A stretch of DNA of 64,000 nucleotides from Mesonia phycicola (GTDB lineage Bacteria > Bacteroidota > Bacteroidia > Flavobacteriales > Flavobacteriaceae), in assembly GCF_900141885.1 (NCBI RefSeq), contig NZ_FQYY01000010.1, positions 1-64,000 on the forward strand, in the 5' to 3' direction. Position 1 is the stretch's first letter, and every line of letters starts with the position of its first letter. The position numbers were made by a program, and so were the translations under genes. The notes below the pieces were generated by a model, which ran no database searches, had not been told where the DNA came from, and worked only from the letters and a program-made list of their open reading frames with translations. This document shows positions 1-8,322 of the stretch, one piece after another.

Positions 1-216
1 TTTGAGGAAGAGAATTCTATAGTCAATAAAAAAGAACAGATCTATGGAATGTATTGGAATCAATTTGATGAATATCCAATAACAGACATCGAAAACGTAG
101 ATAAAAGACGAGCTGAATTTGACGTGCCGCCGCTTTGGTATATGAAAAAAGTCTATGGTATTGAATTACCATCTGAATATAAAAAACTGCAGCCAACACC
201 GTATAATTCCAACTAA
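1..216 (+). CDS. 3' end of a hypothetical protein (cut by window edge)
   Basis: An open frame runs from base 1 to the TAA at 214-216 and gives the last 71 residues of a protein whose start lies outside the window. The visible part is acidic and aromatic-rich (motifs YGMYWNQFDEYP and DVPPLWYMKKVYG) and I do not recognise it. The stop codon lies inside the following palindromic repeat, so the last four residues come from repeat sequence (TATAATTCCAAC). That suggests the cassette joint truncated or extended the original C-terminus. It is the last gene of a cassette whose left end is not visible. Confidence 0.6.
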   Translation, partial: FEEENSIVNKKEQIYGMYWNQFDEYPITDIENVDKRRAEFDVPPLWYMKKVYGIELPSEYKKLQPTPYNSN

Positions 217-322
217 GGTTTGGTTGTGTCCTGCGGACACAGACGCAAAAGTGTCAAAGTTAGCTCTTTTTACTATCTTTACTTCTAACCTTCCCTTAGC
301 TGGAAAATTATACAAAACCGTT
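195..322 (+). repeat. attC-like 128-bp palindromic repeat, copy 1
   Basis: Starts AAC-ACC-GTATAATTCC and ends TTATAC-AAAACC-GTT. The outer arms pair (GTATAATT..CC..ACTAAGG with CCTTAG..GGG..AATTATAC), with two extra bases on the right arm. Inside are two hairpins, TGTGTCC-TGC-GGACACA and a GACGC-AAAA-GCGTC type (GTGTC here). The copies at 3311, 5261, 6171, 7181 and 8075 have the same 128-nt length and near-identical sequence. The layout matches an integron attC site with its G|TT cleavage point at 320-322. Confidence 0.85.
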
Positions 323-400
323 AGGCTTCATTTAAAAAAAATCGTTCCCAATCACAATTTCAGGTTAAATTCATTATTTTTGATTATAAATAAATATGAG

Positions 401-622
401 ATGAATATTCAAACGGAAAAAATAGAATTGATAAAAATGCTTTTGGACACCGAAAATCCTAAAATCATTGAATCAATTAAAAACATCTTCAAAAAAGCAA
501 AAACTGCTGACTTTTGGGACGATTTATCTGTTGAACAACGTAAAGAAATTGAAACAGCTTCTCTTGAAATTGAAAACGGAGAAATAACGGATTACGAATT
601 TTTTATAGAAAAACACAGATAA
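401..622 (+). CDS. antitoxin-like component of a ParE/RelE toxin-antitoxin pair
   Basis: A 73-residue acidic protein beginning MNIQTEKIELIKMLLDT. The ATG at 401 is preferred over the in-frame extension to 155, because that extension reads through the palindromic repeat. The C-terminal part (SVEQRKEIETASLEIENGEI) matches the short helical antitoxin type often annotated as 'addiction module' protein in Bacteroidota. It probably binds and neutralises the product of the next gene, whose TTG start is one base beyond this stop. The pair is the only content of the cassette at 320-942. Toxin-antitoxin cassettes are common in large chromosomal integrons, where they stabilise the array; that role here is inference. 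Confidence 0.75.
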   Translation: MNIQTEKIELIKMLLDTENPKIIESIKNIFKKAKTADFWDDLSVEQRKEIETASLEIENGEITDYEFFIEKHR

Positions 623-623
623 A

Positions 624-926
624 TTGAGTAGAAAAGTTGTTATTTCAAAAACAGCCGAAAGGAAATTAGAAGAACTTTTCGAGTATTTAATAGAAAAATG
701 GTCTATAAAATTAAAAAAGGATTTTGTTGAAAAATTAGACTCCTCAATTGAGATAATTAAAAACCAGCCTGAAATATTTCCAGAATCTAAAAAAGGTAAA
801 TCTTTAAGAAAATGCGTAATCACAAAACAAACTACTTTATATTATCGCTATAATTCCAAACGGATAAATATTGTTACATTATTTGACACAAGACAAAATC
901 CGAATAAACTGACTAAAGAAATATGA
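624..926 (+). CDS. ParE/RelE-family toxin
   Basis: A 100-residue basic protein of the RelE/ParE superfamily, either an mRNA interferase or a gyrase poison. Family features are the N-terminal helix with AERKLEELFEYL, then FVEKLDSSIEIIKNQPEIFP, the strand LRKCVITKQTTLYYRY and the closing INIVTLFDTRQNP. The likely start is TTG at 624, translationally coupled to the antitoxin. Antitoxin-first order and the single-base gap are typical. Which biochemical subtype it is cannot be read from the sequence. The reverse complement of the cassette's own left end (AAGCCTAAC, 934-942) follows 7 bases after the stop. Confidence 0.85.
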   Translation: MSRKVVISKTAERKLEELFEYLIEKWSIKLKKDFVEKLDSSIEIIKNQPEIFPESKKGKSLRKCVITKQTTLYYRYNSKRINIVTLFDTRQNPNKLTKEI

Positions 927-939
927 AAAACGAAAGCCT

Positions 940-1062
940 AACAATGTTTATAATTAATGGCTAGTACTCGCCTACTTACGAAAATCCTCGCGGATTTTCT
1001 ATTCGGTTTTTATTTGCTAAATTAGGTGCTTAAACACGCCACTAATCATACATAAAACCGTT
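940..1062 (+). repeat. attC-like 123-bp palindromic repeat of a second family
   Basis: It has the same ends as the 128-bp family (AACAATGT..TATAATT at left, CATAAAACCGTT at right) but different internal sequence, including the perfect hairpin GAAAATCC-TCGC-GGATTTTC at about 978-998. It sits between the toxin cassette and the S41-peptidase cassette exactly where the 128-bp repeat would be expected. Shared ends with divergent centres is how different attC sites relate to one another. Confidence 0.75.
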
Positions 1063-1090
1063 GTGTGCAAGTTGAAAAAAAACGAAATTG

Positions 1091-3297
1091 ATGAATAAAA
1101 TACTCATTACCTTATTAACAATAATTTCTTTGAATTGTCAAGGGCAAGAAACCGAAAAATACAATCTTGGATTTGAAAAACAAACAGACGAAAATTCACT
1201 TTCTGACGATTGGTTCAAATGGGAAACTATAATTTGACAATAGAAAATGTTGCTCATTCAGGCAAAAAATCGGGTAAAATCACATCAGACCAAACAGGAA
1301 GTTCTTTTGGAAGTATAGCCTATAAAATTCCAGCAAATTATGAAGGAAAGAAAATAAAACTTGAGGGTTTTATGAAAATTAAAGATGTTGAAAACGGTTT
1401 TGCAGGTTTGTTGTTGCGAGTTGACGGAAATGGTACTTCTTTGGCATTTGACAATATGCAAAATCAAAACATATCGGGAACTAAAGATTGGCAGAAGTAC
1501 ACTATAAAACTTGACTATCCAGAAGAAGCAGAAAATATTTTTATTGCAGGAATACTTTCGGGAAAAGGAGAAGCTTGGTTTGATGATTTTGTTTTATCAA
1601 TTGATGGTAAAAATGTTCAAACCCTGAAAGAAGTCGAAAAACAATTGTCAAAAGCACAGCTTGACAAGGAATTTGATAATGGGTCTTTAATTGAGTTTTC
1701 AAATTTAGCCACCGAAAAAATAGAAAACCTCGAATTATTAGGCAGAGTTTGGGGATTTCTCAAATATCATCATCCAGAAATTGCAAAAGGGAACTACAAT
1801 TGGGACTATGAACTTTTTCGATTTTTACCAAAATATATTAAGACAGAAAACACTATTGAAAGAGATAAACGTATTGTTGAATGGATTAACTCTTTTGGTC
1901 AATTAAAAGAATGTGCAAAATGTGAACCAACAGATGAAAATGCTTATTTAAAACCCAATATGGAATGGATTAACAATCAAAGTACAGATTTGAAGAACAA
2001 ACTACTCTTCATATATAACAACCGTTCACAAGGCAAACACTATTACATTGGAATGACAGCCAATGTTGGCAATCCAAAATTTAAAAATGAAAATCCATAT
2101 TCAAATATGTCATTTCCCGATGATGGATTTAGACTACTATCACTTTATCGATATTGGAATATGATAAACTATTTTTTCCCTTATAAACACTTAATGGATG
2201 AAGATTGGAATAAGAAACTAAAAGAATATATCCCTCTATTTATTAATGCTAAAGATGAATTAGAATATGAATTGGCTGCTATTCAACTTATTGGAGATAT
2301 TCAAGACACGCACGCAAATCTATGGGGAGGAGCAGACAAAATTGATGAATGGAAAGGTTCAAACTATCCTCCTATACACGTTCGTTTTATCGAAAACCAA
2401 TTGGTTGTCATAGATTATTACAATCAAGAATTAAAAAACGAAGTTGGATTAAAAATTGGTGATGTAATTACCAAAATAAATGATATTCCTATCGACAAAA
2501 TAGTAAAAGAACAATCGAGATATTATCCTGCCTCAAACGAACCAACAAGACTACGAGATATTTCGGCAGACCTTTTACGCTCAAATTCAAATAATATTGA
2601 AATTGAGTTTGTTTCGGGTAATTCCAATCCTCAAACAAAGAACCTCAAACTATACTCAAAAGATAGCCTTGACATATATCGTTGGTATAGAAAAAGTAAT
2701 GTTAAATCCTTTAAAATGTTAGATAACAAAATAGGCTATGTCACACTTCAGACAATCAAAGAAGATGATATTGCACAAATCAAAGATGAATTTAAAAATA
2801 CGAAGGGAATCATCATTGATATCCGCAATTATCCGTCAACTTTTGTTCCTTTTAGTTTGGGTTCTTGTTTTGTTTCCTCATCAACACCTTTCGTGAAATT
2901 CACAAACGGCAATGTTAACAACCCAGGCGAATTTACATTTACAGATAACTTAAAGATTCCGAGTAAAGGAAAAACATATAAAGGAAAGCTGATTGTTTTG
3001 GTTAATGAATTAACTCAAAGTTCAGCAGAATACACTTCAATGGCATTTCGAGCAGGCGATAATACCACAATTATTGGAAGTACAACGGCAGGAGCAGATG
3101 GAAACGTATCCCCTATTTTTCTTCCCGGTGGATTAAGAACAATGATTTCGGGAATTGGAGTGAATTATCCAAACGGACAAGAAACTCAACGAGTAGGAAT
3201 AGTTCCAGACATTGAAGTTAAGCCAACAATTGAGGGTATCACAAAAGGAAAAGACGAACTTTTGGAAAATGCGATTGAAATAATTTTAAAAGAATAA
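1091..3297 (+). pseudogene. S41-family peptidase with N-terminal binding domain, frameshifted
   Basis: The natural start is the ATG at 1091 (MNKILITLLTIISLNCQGQ, a signal or lipoprotein peptide). That frame stops shortly after FKW at about 1221, and the protein continues in the +1 frame from GNYNLTIEN to 3297. The neighbouring paralogue reads KWGNF with four Gs where this gene has three, so a single G has been lost at 1221-1223. After the break there is a domain of about 130 residues (YKIPANYEG..WFDDFVLSIDG) shared with the next cassette, a PDZ-like segment (IGDVITKINDIP) and an S41 protease core with the nucleophile region LTQSSAEY. The mature protein would be an exported carboxyl-terminal-processing-type protease. 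A TTG or ATG near 1210-1219 could still start a truncated, leaderless product. Sequencing error in the G run is possible. Confidence 0.75.
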
Positions 3298-3310
3298 AAA
3301 ACCTGCACAC

Positions 3311-3438
3311 AACAATATATAATTCCCACTAAGGTTTAATTGTGTCCTGCGGACACAGACGCAAAAGCGTCAAAGTTAGCTCTTTTTACTATCTTTACTC
3401 CTAACCTTCCCTTAGCTGGGAAATTATACAAAACCGTT
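3311..3438 (+). repeat. attC-like 128-bp repeat, copy 3
   Basis: Starts AACAAT-ATATAATTCCC and ends AAAACCGTT, with both internal hairpins intact (TGTGTCC/GGACACA and GACGC/GCGTC). The 10 bases to its left (TGCACACAAC) are the reverse complement of the left end of the S41 cassette (GTTGTGTGCA at 1060). The 10 bases at its right end (GTTAGCAACA) pair with the right end of the next cassette. Confidence 0.85.
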
Positions 3439-3470
3439 AGCAACAATCCGAAAAAACATTCATTCAAAAT

Positions 3471-5246
3471 ATGAAATTTATAAATCAAACATTTTACTTT
3501 TTAGTTCTTCTATTCTTAATACCAAAAAATTTAAATAGTCAAAATAAATACAATTTAGACTTTAACGAATTTAATCAGGAAAAACAAAAAATGCCTACAG
3601 GATGGATTAAGTGGGGAAATTTTGAAAATTTAATGGGAGAGTTAATTAGCAATGGTAATTCTGTTGGAAAAATTGTTTCCGATAAAAATGGAACGTTTGG
3701 CTGTATTACTTATAAGATTCCAGCCAATTATGTTGGAGATACCATTGTACTATCTGGTAGAATTAAATACGAAAATGTAAAAGGGTCTGTAGGGCTTTTG
3801 ATGAGGATTGACGGACATTCAAAGAAAAGTTCTTTAGCATTTAAATCAATGCAAGGTCAACAACTAAGAGGTACAAGTGATTGGAAAGAATATTCAATAA
3901 AATTACCTTTTCCTGATAACGCAAAAATAATTTATGTAGGTGGTATTTTGGGTAAAAAAGGTATTGCTTGGTTTGATGATTTTAAAGTAACTATTGACGG
4001 TAAAGATATTCAAGAATTAAAGGAAACAAAAAAAATAACTTTAGAAAGCTATAATTCTAATGAACTTGAATCGGCATTATCAAAATTATCTAGAAAATTG
4101 GACTTTTCCAACGAAGAAAATCTGTGTAATAGTTTAGATCCATTGATAGAAAAAATAGGTAACAAAAAGATAGTTGCTATAGGGGAAAGTACTCACGGAA
4201 CCTCAGAATTTTATCGACTTAGAGAAATCATAACAAAAAGACTGATAAAAGAAAAAGGATATCGCCTTGTGGTGTTAGAAAACCCATACGATGATATTGA
4301 AATCTTAAACAGAGATTTACATAAAATATCATTAGATAGTTTAATGCATAAACACTTATTTTCCATTTATCAAACTCAAGAAATTAAATCTTTTTTACAA
4401 TGGTATAAGGATAATAAACCGGAATATAATATTGAGTTTAAAGGTTGTGATGATTCATATTGGGTTTTCTATGAATTACTAAAAGACAATATTAATTCAA
4501 TTAATGACAAGGTATTGAATAAGCATCTAGAAGAATTAAAATCAAATATTTCAAAAAGTTCAACTGATAATTCAGAAAAAAAATATAAAGTCAATAACTC
4601 AATTTACAATAACATATTAGAAATTGAAAATTATTTAGAATCAACTAAAAAAATAACCAAATCAATCAAAGAAATTTTATTCAATGGCAAGAACACATAT
4701 ATCAATTATGTAAACATTAAAGACCAAAAACCATTTCAAAGTCGAGATGAAATAATGGCTGATAGAATATCATTTTTAGCAAAAAATTCGGGTAGTAAAA
4801 TTATTGTATGGGCTCACAATGCACATATTTCAAACGAAATTATCACAGATAATGAAATAGGGATTATGGGCAGAGATTTAAAAAAAGATTTTAATCAAGA
4901 TTATTATACCATTGGACTTACGACCTTAAAAGGCAGTTATTCGTATATGAATGAAAAAATTATAAATGGAGACCATCTTTATACGGAAAAACTTAAAACC
5001 GAATTGTTACAACCTGTCGATAGCTTGTTTTGGGAAAATAAACTATTAATAAATGGCAACTCGTTTGCTATAGATATGCTAGACTTAAAAAATGAATTAA
5101 ACACAGATGAAATAATTGGAGCTACAAGATTAATTGGCTATTCAAAAGAATCGGAAAAGGATATTTATTATCTTCCATTAATCAAAAATTTTGATACCAT
5201 GATTTTTATTGAGGAAACTAATTCGACCAAATCATTATTCGAGTAA
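3471..5246 (+). CDS. erythromycin esterase family protein with N-terminal binding domain
   Basis: A 591-residue exported protein. The signal peptide (MKFINQTFYFLVLLFLI..NSQ) is followed by a domain of about 160 residues, homologous along its length to the N-terminus of the preceding S41 gene (YKIPANYVGD, LLMRIDG, SLAFKSMQGQQLRGTSDW, GIAWFDDFKVTIDGKD). From about residue 220 comes an erythromycin-esterase-type domain with GESTHGTSEFYRLR and a downstream VWAHNAHI motif that supplies the conserved Glu and His residues. Such domains occur in macrolide esterases but also in many uncharacterised hydrolases, so resistance should not be assumed. It is the only gene in the cassette 3436-5263. Confidence 0.85.
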   Translation: MKFINQTFYFLVLLFLIPKNLNSQNKYNLDFNEFNQEKQKMPTGWIKWGNFENLMGELISNGNSVGKIVSDKNGTFGCITYKIPANYVGDTIVLSGRIKYENVKGSVGLLMRIDGHSKKSSLAFKSMQGQQLRGTSDWKEYSIKLPFPDNAKIIYVGGILGKKGIAWFDDFKVTIDGKDIQELKETKKITLESYNSNELESALSKLSRKLDFSNEENLCNSLDPLIEKIGNKKIVAIGESTHGTSEFYRLREIITKRLIKEKGYRLVVLENPYDDIEILNRDLHKISLDSLMHKHLFSIYQTQEIKSFLQWYKDNKPEYNIEFKGCDDSYWVFYELLKDNINSINDKVLNKHLEELKSNISKSSTDNSEKKYKVNNSIYNNILEIENYLESTKKITKSIKEILFNGKNTYINYVNIKDQKPFQSRDEIMADRISFLAKNSGSKIIVWAHNAHISNEIITDNEIGIMGRDLKKDFNQDYYTIGLTTLKGSYSYMNEKIINGDHLYTEKLKTELLQPVDSLFWENKLLINGNSFAIDMLDLKNELNTDEIIGATRLIGYSKESEKDIYYLPLIKNFDTMIFIEETNSTKSLFE

Positions 5247-5260
5247 AAAGGGCTGTTGCT

Positions 5261-5388
5261 AACAATGTATAATTCCAACTAAGGTTTGGTTGTGTCCTGC
5301 GGATACAGACCCAAAATCGTCAAAGTTAGCTCTTTTTATTATCTTTACTCCTAACCTTCCCTTAGCTGGGAAATTATACAAAACCGTT
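5261..5388 (+). repeat. attC-like 128-bp repeat, copy 4
   Basis: Ends as in the other copies (AACAATGTATAATTCC, AAAACCGTT). The second internal hairpin is slightly damaged (GACCCAAAATCGTC). It is flanked by TGTTGCTAAC on the left, pairing with 3436, and by GTTGGCAGTA on the right, pairing with 6164-6173. Confidence 0.85.
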
Positions 5389-5402
5389 GGCAGTAATATG
5401 TA

Positions 5403-5609
5403 CTAAACCCAATCTGAATCTTCCAAAGTAAAGATTTCGCTAATTTCAACGTCGAAAATTTGAGCTAATCTTAAAGCTAAAACTGTTGACGGAACGTATT
5501 TCCCTAATTCCATTGCATTAATTGTTTGTCTACTAACTTTTGCCAATTTTGCTAATTCAGCTTGAGTAATATTCTTTTTTGCTCTTTCAACTTTAATACT
5601 ATTCTTCAT
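5403..5609 (-). CDS. small XRE/Cro-type transcriptional regulator
   Basis: A 68-residue protein that is essentially one helix-turn-helix domain: RAKKNITQAELAKLAKVSRQTINAMELGKYVPSTVLALRLAQIFDV. The recognition helix is around VSRQTINAME and the ending EISEIFTLEDSDWV is typical of the YgzD/Cro-like family. Its start overlaps the end of the upstream membrane-protein gene, so the two are co-translated. HTH-plus-small-membrane-protein pairs of this kind are common in Firmicutes and Bacteroidota. It reads against the rest of the cassette array. Confidence 0.88.
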   Translation of the reverse strand: MKNSIKVERAKKNITQAELAKLAKVSRQTINAMELGKYVPSTVLALRLAQIFDVEISEIFTLEDSDWV

Positions 5610-6081
5610 AATTAGCTGATTTTTTTAATTTGGAAATTCGCCAATTAAATCTGATTATAAAAAACAATAAAACTGTGAACATATTGAATATCATAACCCA
5701 TAAAAAGGATAAATCAAAAATAAACAGAAACGAAAATAAAAGAATTCCGTAATTAAAATAAACTGCCCAAACCAACGATTCTAATCTGATTTTAGATATA
5801 TATTCATCTTCTGATTTTTCTTTAGAAAAAGCGACAATTAAGGAACTTATTATAATTAAAATACCGAAAATTTCGTTTAGAACATTATTATTTACCATTC
5901 TAAAAAATTTCTTACTTTCCGAAAACTTGAGTTCATTAACTAAAATAGCAGGAACATTGAAATCTAAAAAGCTTGGTTCATATTGGTAAACAAGTGTTAC
6001 CAAACCAATAATTGCAGATGGAATAAGAATAAACCAACCTATTCTTTTAAACTTATTAGGAAATAAATAATTTGTTTTCAT
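5599..6081 (-). CDS. four-helix membrane protein paired with XRE regulator
   Basis: About 160 residues from the ATG at 6081 (MKTNYLFPNKFKRIGW). The longer frame back to 6117 adds a 12-residue leader without support. Hydrophobic segments lie at roughly residues 15-35 (FILIPSAIIGLVTLVY), 80-100 (ILIIISSLIVAF), 110-130 (VYFNYGILLFSFLFIF) and 132-150. The family is not recognised. The 3' end overlaps the regulator's start by 11 bases, so this gene comes first in a two-gene operon that fills an inverted cassette (5386-6173). A membrane sensor or a target of the XRE protein is plausible inference. Confidence 0.75.
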   Translation of the reverse strand: MKTNYLFPNKFKRIGWFILIPSAIIGLVTLVYQYEPSFLDFNVPAILVNELKFSESKKFFRMVNNNVLNEIFGILIIISSLIVAFSKEKSEDEYISKIRLESLVWAVYFNYGILLFSFLFIFDLSFLWVMIFNMFTVLLFFIIRFNWRISKLKKSANYEE

Positions 6082-6170
6082 AATATTCGAATTTAAACTT
6101 AAATAAATGTAAAACAAAGAAAACTATTTGACAAATAAACTTTACATTTAGTAAAATAAATACTACTGCC

Positions 6171-6298
6171 AACACTGTATAATTCCAACTAAGGTTTGGT
6201 TGTGTCCTGCGGACACAGACGCAAAAGCGTCAAAGTTAGCTCTTTTTACTATTTTTACTCCTAACCTTCCCTTAGCTGTGAAATTATACAAAACCGTT
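6171..6298 (+). repeat. attC-like 128-bp repeat, copy 5
   Basis: Complete copy with AACACT-GTATAATTCC on the left and AAAACCGTT on the right, both hairpins intact. Flanks: TACTGCCAAC on the left pairs with GTTGGCAGTA at 5386, and GTTGCCAGTA on the right pairs with TACTGGCAAC at 7174-7183. Confidence 0.85.
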
Positions 6299-6326
6299 GC
6301 CAGTAATTTAATATTGATCCAAGAAT

Positions 6327-7169
6327 ATGAAAAGACTACAACTACTACTATTACTTTTTTTAACTTTTTTTAGCTGTAAATTTTCAGAAGACAATAAAAA
6401 GAAAAAAATTAATATTCTATTAATTGGTAATAGTTTGACTTATTTCCATAACATGCCTGAAACACTTCAAAAAATGCTTAGTGAAAATTCAGAAAATTTT
6501 AATGTTGAACAAAGTACTTTTCCTGGAATGTCTTTAGATGCTCATTTGAATAGTATTATAATGTCTAGTGATAATGAAAATAATATTTATACTAGAACCA
6601 AAAAACCTAACGAAATTACCGAAACAGAGAAAAAAATAAAGGAAAAAAAATGGGATATTATTATCCTTCAAGAAAGCTCTACTCGTTTTCTTATTCCAGA
6701 GATAAGAAAACTTAAAGTCGAAAAATCCATATCAAAAATTAAAGGGTTAGTAAGAAATGAAAAATGCAAATTCATTTTATTTAAAAATTGGCCTAGTAAA
6801 AAAGATTTTCCTAAACAGTTTTGTCGTCAATCTAGTATAATTGACCCAAGAATTGAAAAAGAAAAATGTTGTTCACCTAAAATAAAAAATTTAACACAAG
6901 AGTTTTCATTAATCAATCAAGCTTACGATTCAATTGTTCAAAATCAGAACCTCTTAATATCATCAAACGGAGACTATTTTTACAAATCACTTAGTGGTAA
7001 AATTGATATTAATCTATATGAAGACAATATTCATCCTAATGAAAAAGGATCTTTCCTAAATGCTTGTCATTTTTATAAAATAATTACTAATAATCACCCG
7101 AGTCAAATAAAATATATTGGAAATTTAGAGAATGATATAGCCTCTAAAATAAAAAAAATGACTGATTAA
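6327..7169 (+). CDS. SGNH/GDSL-hydrolase-like lipoprotein
   Basis: 280 residues with a lipoprotein signal peptide (MKRLQLLLLLFLTFFSC, Cys at about residue 17). The first block INILLIGNSLTYFHNMP carries the SGNH family's Ser in a GNSLT context. Near the C-terminus DNIHPNEKGSFLNA supplies the D..H pair of block V, and WDIIILQESS fits the central region with its conserved polar residues. Such proteins are esterases or deacetylases acting on carbohydrates or lipids; the substrate is not visible. It is the single gene of cassette 6296-7183. Confidence 0.75.
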   Translation: MKRLQLLLLLFLTFFSCKFSEDNKKKKINILLIGNSLTYFHNMPETLQKMLSENSENFNVEQSTFPGMSLDAHLNSIIMSSDNENNIYTRTKKPNEITETEKKIKEKKWDIIILQESSTRFLIPEIRKLKVEKSISKIKGLVRNEKCKFILFKNWPSKKDFPKQFCRQSSIIDPRIEKEKCCSPKIKNLTQEFSLINQAYDSIVQNQNLLISSNGDYFYKSLSGKIDINLYEDNIHPNEKGSFLNACHFYKIITNNHPSQIKYIGNLENDIASKIKKMTD

Positions 7170-7180
7170 AAACTACTGGC

Positions 7181-7308
7181 AACAACGTATAATTCCAACT
7201 AAGGTTTGGTTGTGTCCTGCGGACACAGAAGCAAAAGCGTCAAAGTTAGCTCTTTTTACTATCTTTACTCCTAACCTTCCCTTAGCTGGAAAATTATACA
7301 AAACCGTT
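7181..7308 (+). repeat. attC-like 128-bp repeat, copy 6
   Basis: Complete copy (AACAAC-GTATAATTCC ... AAAACCGTT). The first hairpin TGTGTCC/GGACACA is intact and the second is slightly changed (GAAGCAAAAGCGTC). The right flank GTTGTAAAAC pairs with GTTTTACAAC at 8068-8077. Confidence 0.85.
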
Positions 7309-7346
7309 GTAAAACATTAAAAAAACAACCAATTAAAAATCAATTT

Positions 7347-8066
7347 ATGAAAAACAAAATTAACTACTTATTTGCCATTCTTTTATTAATGTTTCAAATT
7401 CAAATAACAATGGCTCAAACGACATTCGAGTGGGAAACCGCTACTGACAATGGAGATAATGTTACAGAAACGATTGATGGAATTACTGCAACCTTTTCGG
7501 GTTTACCAGACCTAACAATAACGAATTGTGGAGGATGTTTTGGATCGTCAAATAATTTGGTGGTATCGGATGGCACAAATAATGGAATGAGTGTTACTTT
7601 TGCATTTAGTGAAACTGTAAATGTTAATACAATCTTAGCTATTGACGGAAACGGTGCAAATATTGATTATACTTTCACACCAACGGGAGGAAATAATTCA
7701 ATTGTTGTGGCATCGTTGACAAACGGAAGTGCATCTGTAGACCTAAATTGGACTGATGTAACGTCATTTACAGTTACTTCGTCAGGTTCGTTATTTGGTT
7801 TCGATAATTTATTTATAAATGGTCAATTGTCAAATACGGATTTCAATTCTAACAATATCGTTTTCTATCCAAATCCAGTGCAAGATATTCTTTATCTGAA
7901 AAATATAGATAATTTAGAAGCAGTTAGTTTATATAACAATTTAGGCCAACGTATTTTAGAAATAAAGGGCGATAAAATTGATTTATCGAATTTTGATATT
8001 GGCACATATTTTCTAAAAATTAAAACTTCTGATGGGATAAAAACGACAACCATCTTGAAAAAATAA
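7347..8066 (+). CDS. secreted protein with type IX secretion sorting domain
   Basis: 239 residues: a signal peptide (MKNKINYLFAILLLMFQIQITMAQ), a Gly/Thr/Asn-rich beta-sandwich body of about 130 residues (NNGMSVTFAFSETV, DNLFINGQL), and a C-terminal type IX sorting domain starting at VFYPNPVQDILYLKN with LYNNLGQRILEIKG and TYFLKIKTSDG before the terminal KK. The C-terminal domain directs export through the Por/type IX system and surface attachment. The body is not assigned to a family. It is a single-gene cassette, so this array can carry surface-protein genes. Confidence 0.85.
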   Translation: MKNKINYLFAILLLMFQIQITMAQTTFEWETATDNGDNVTETIDGITATFSGLPDLTITNCGGCFGSSNNLVVSDGTNNGMSVTFAFSETVNVNTILAIDGNGANIDYTFTPTGGNNSIVVASLTNGSASVDLNWTDVTSFTVTSSGSLFGFDNLFINGQLSNTDFNSNNIVFYPNPVQDILYLKNIDNLEAVSLYNNLGQRILEIKGDKIDLSNFDIGTYFLKIKTSDGIKTTTILKK

Positions 8067-8074
8067 CGTTTTAC

Positions 8075-8202
8075 AACAATGTATAATTCCAACTAAGGTT
8101 TGATTGTGTCCTGCGGACACAGACGCAAAAGCGTCAAAGTTGGCTCTTTTTACTATCTTTACTCCTAACCTTCCCTTAGCTGGGAAATTATACAAAACCG
8201 TT
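8075..8202 (+). repeat. attC-like 128-bp repeat, copy 7
   Basis: Complete copy (AACAATGTATAATTCC ... AAAACCGTT) with both hairpins. The right flank GTTGTGCAAC pairs with GTTGCAAAAC at 10229-10238, with one mismatch in ten. Confidence 0.85.
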
Positions 8203-8271
8203 GTGCAACATTTAGATCAAGCATTATCGTAGAATAAATTGACCTTATTTTATGTCACTTTTGAAATAAGA

Positions 8272-8298
8272 TGTAACATTTTTTGATTTCCGCATCTA
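8272..8298 (+). promoter_or_regulatory. possible ECF-sigma-dependent promoter
   Basis: TGTAACATTTTT (8272-8283) and CGCATCTA (8291-8298) resemble the TGTAAC / CGTCT-type promoter of autoregulated ECF sigma factors. It lies 24 bases upstream of the hydrolase-sigma-membrane protein operon. The match is by eye only; no TAnnTTTG promoter is evident in its place. Confidence 0.4.
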
Positions 8299-8322
8299 AA
8301 GGGCAATCAAAACATAAAAACA

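Noticed and set aside
195-322. Leftward promoter inside the repeat (TAACTTTG on the minus strand near 258-265)
   Set aside because: The -7 box fits TAnnTTTG but no -33 element is placed 17-23 bases upstream, and most repeats have no leftward gene to serve.
155-400. N-terminal extension of the antitoxin frame through the repeat
   Set aside because: The extra 82 codons are translated from the repeat and the preceding gene; the ATG at 401 gives a normal-sized antitoxin.
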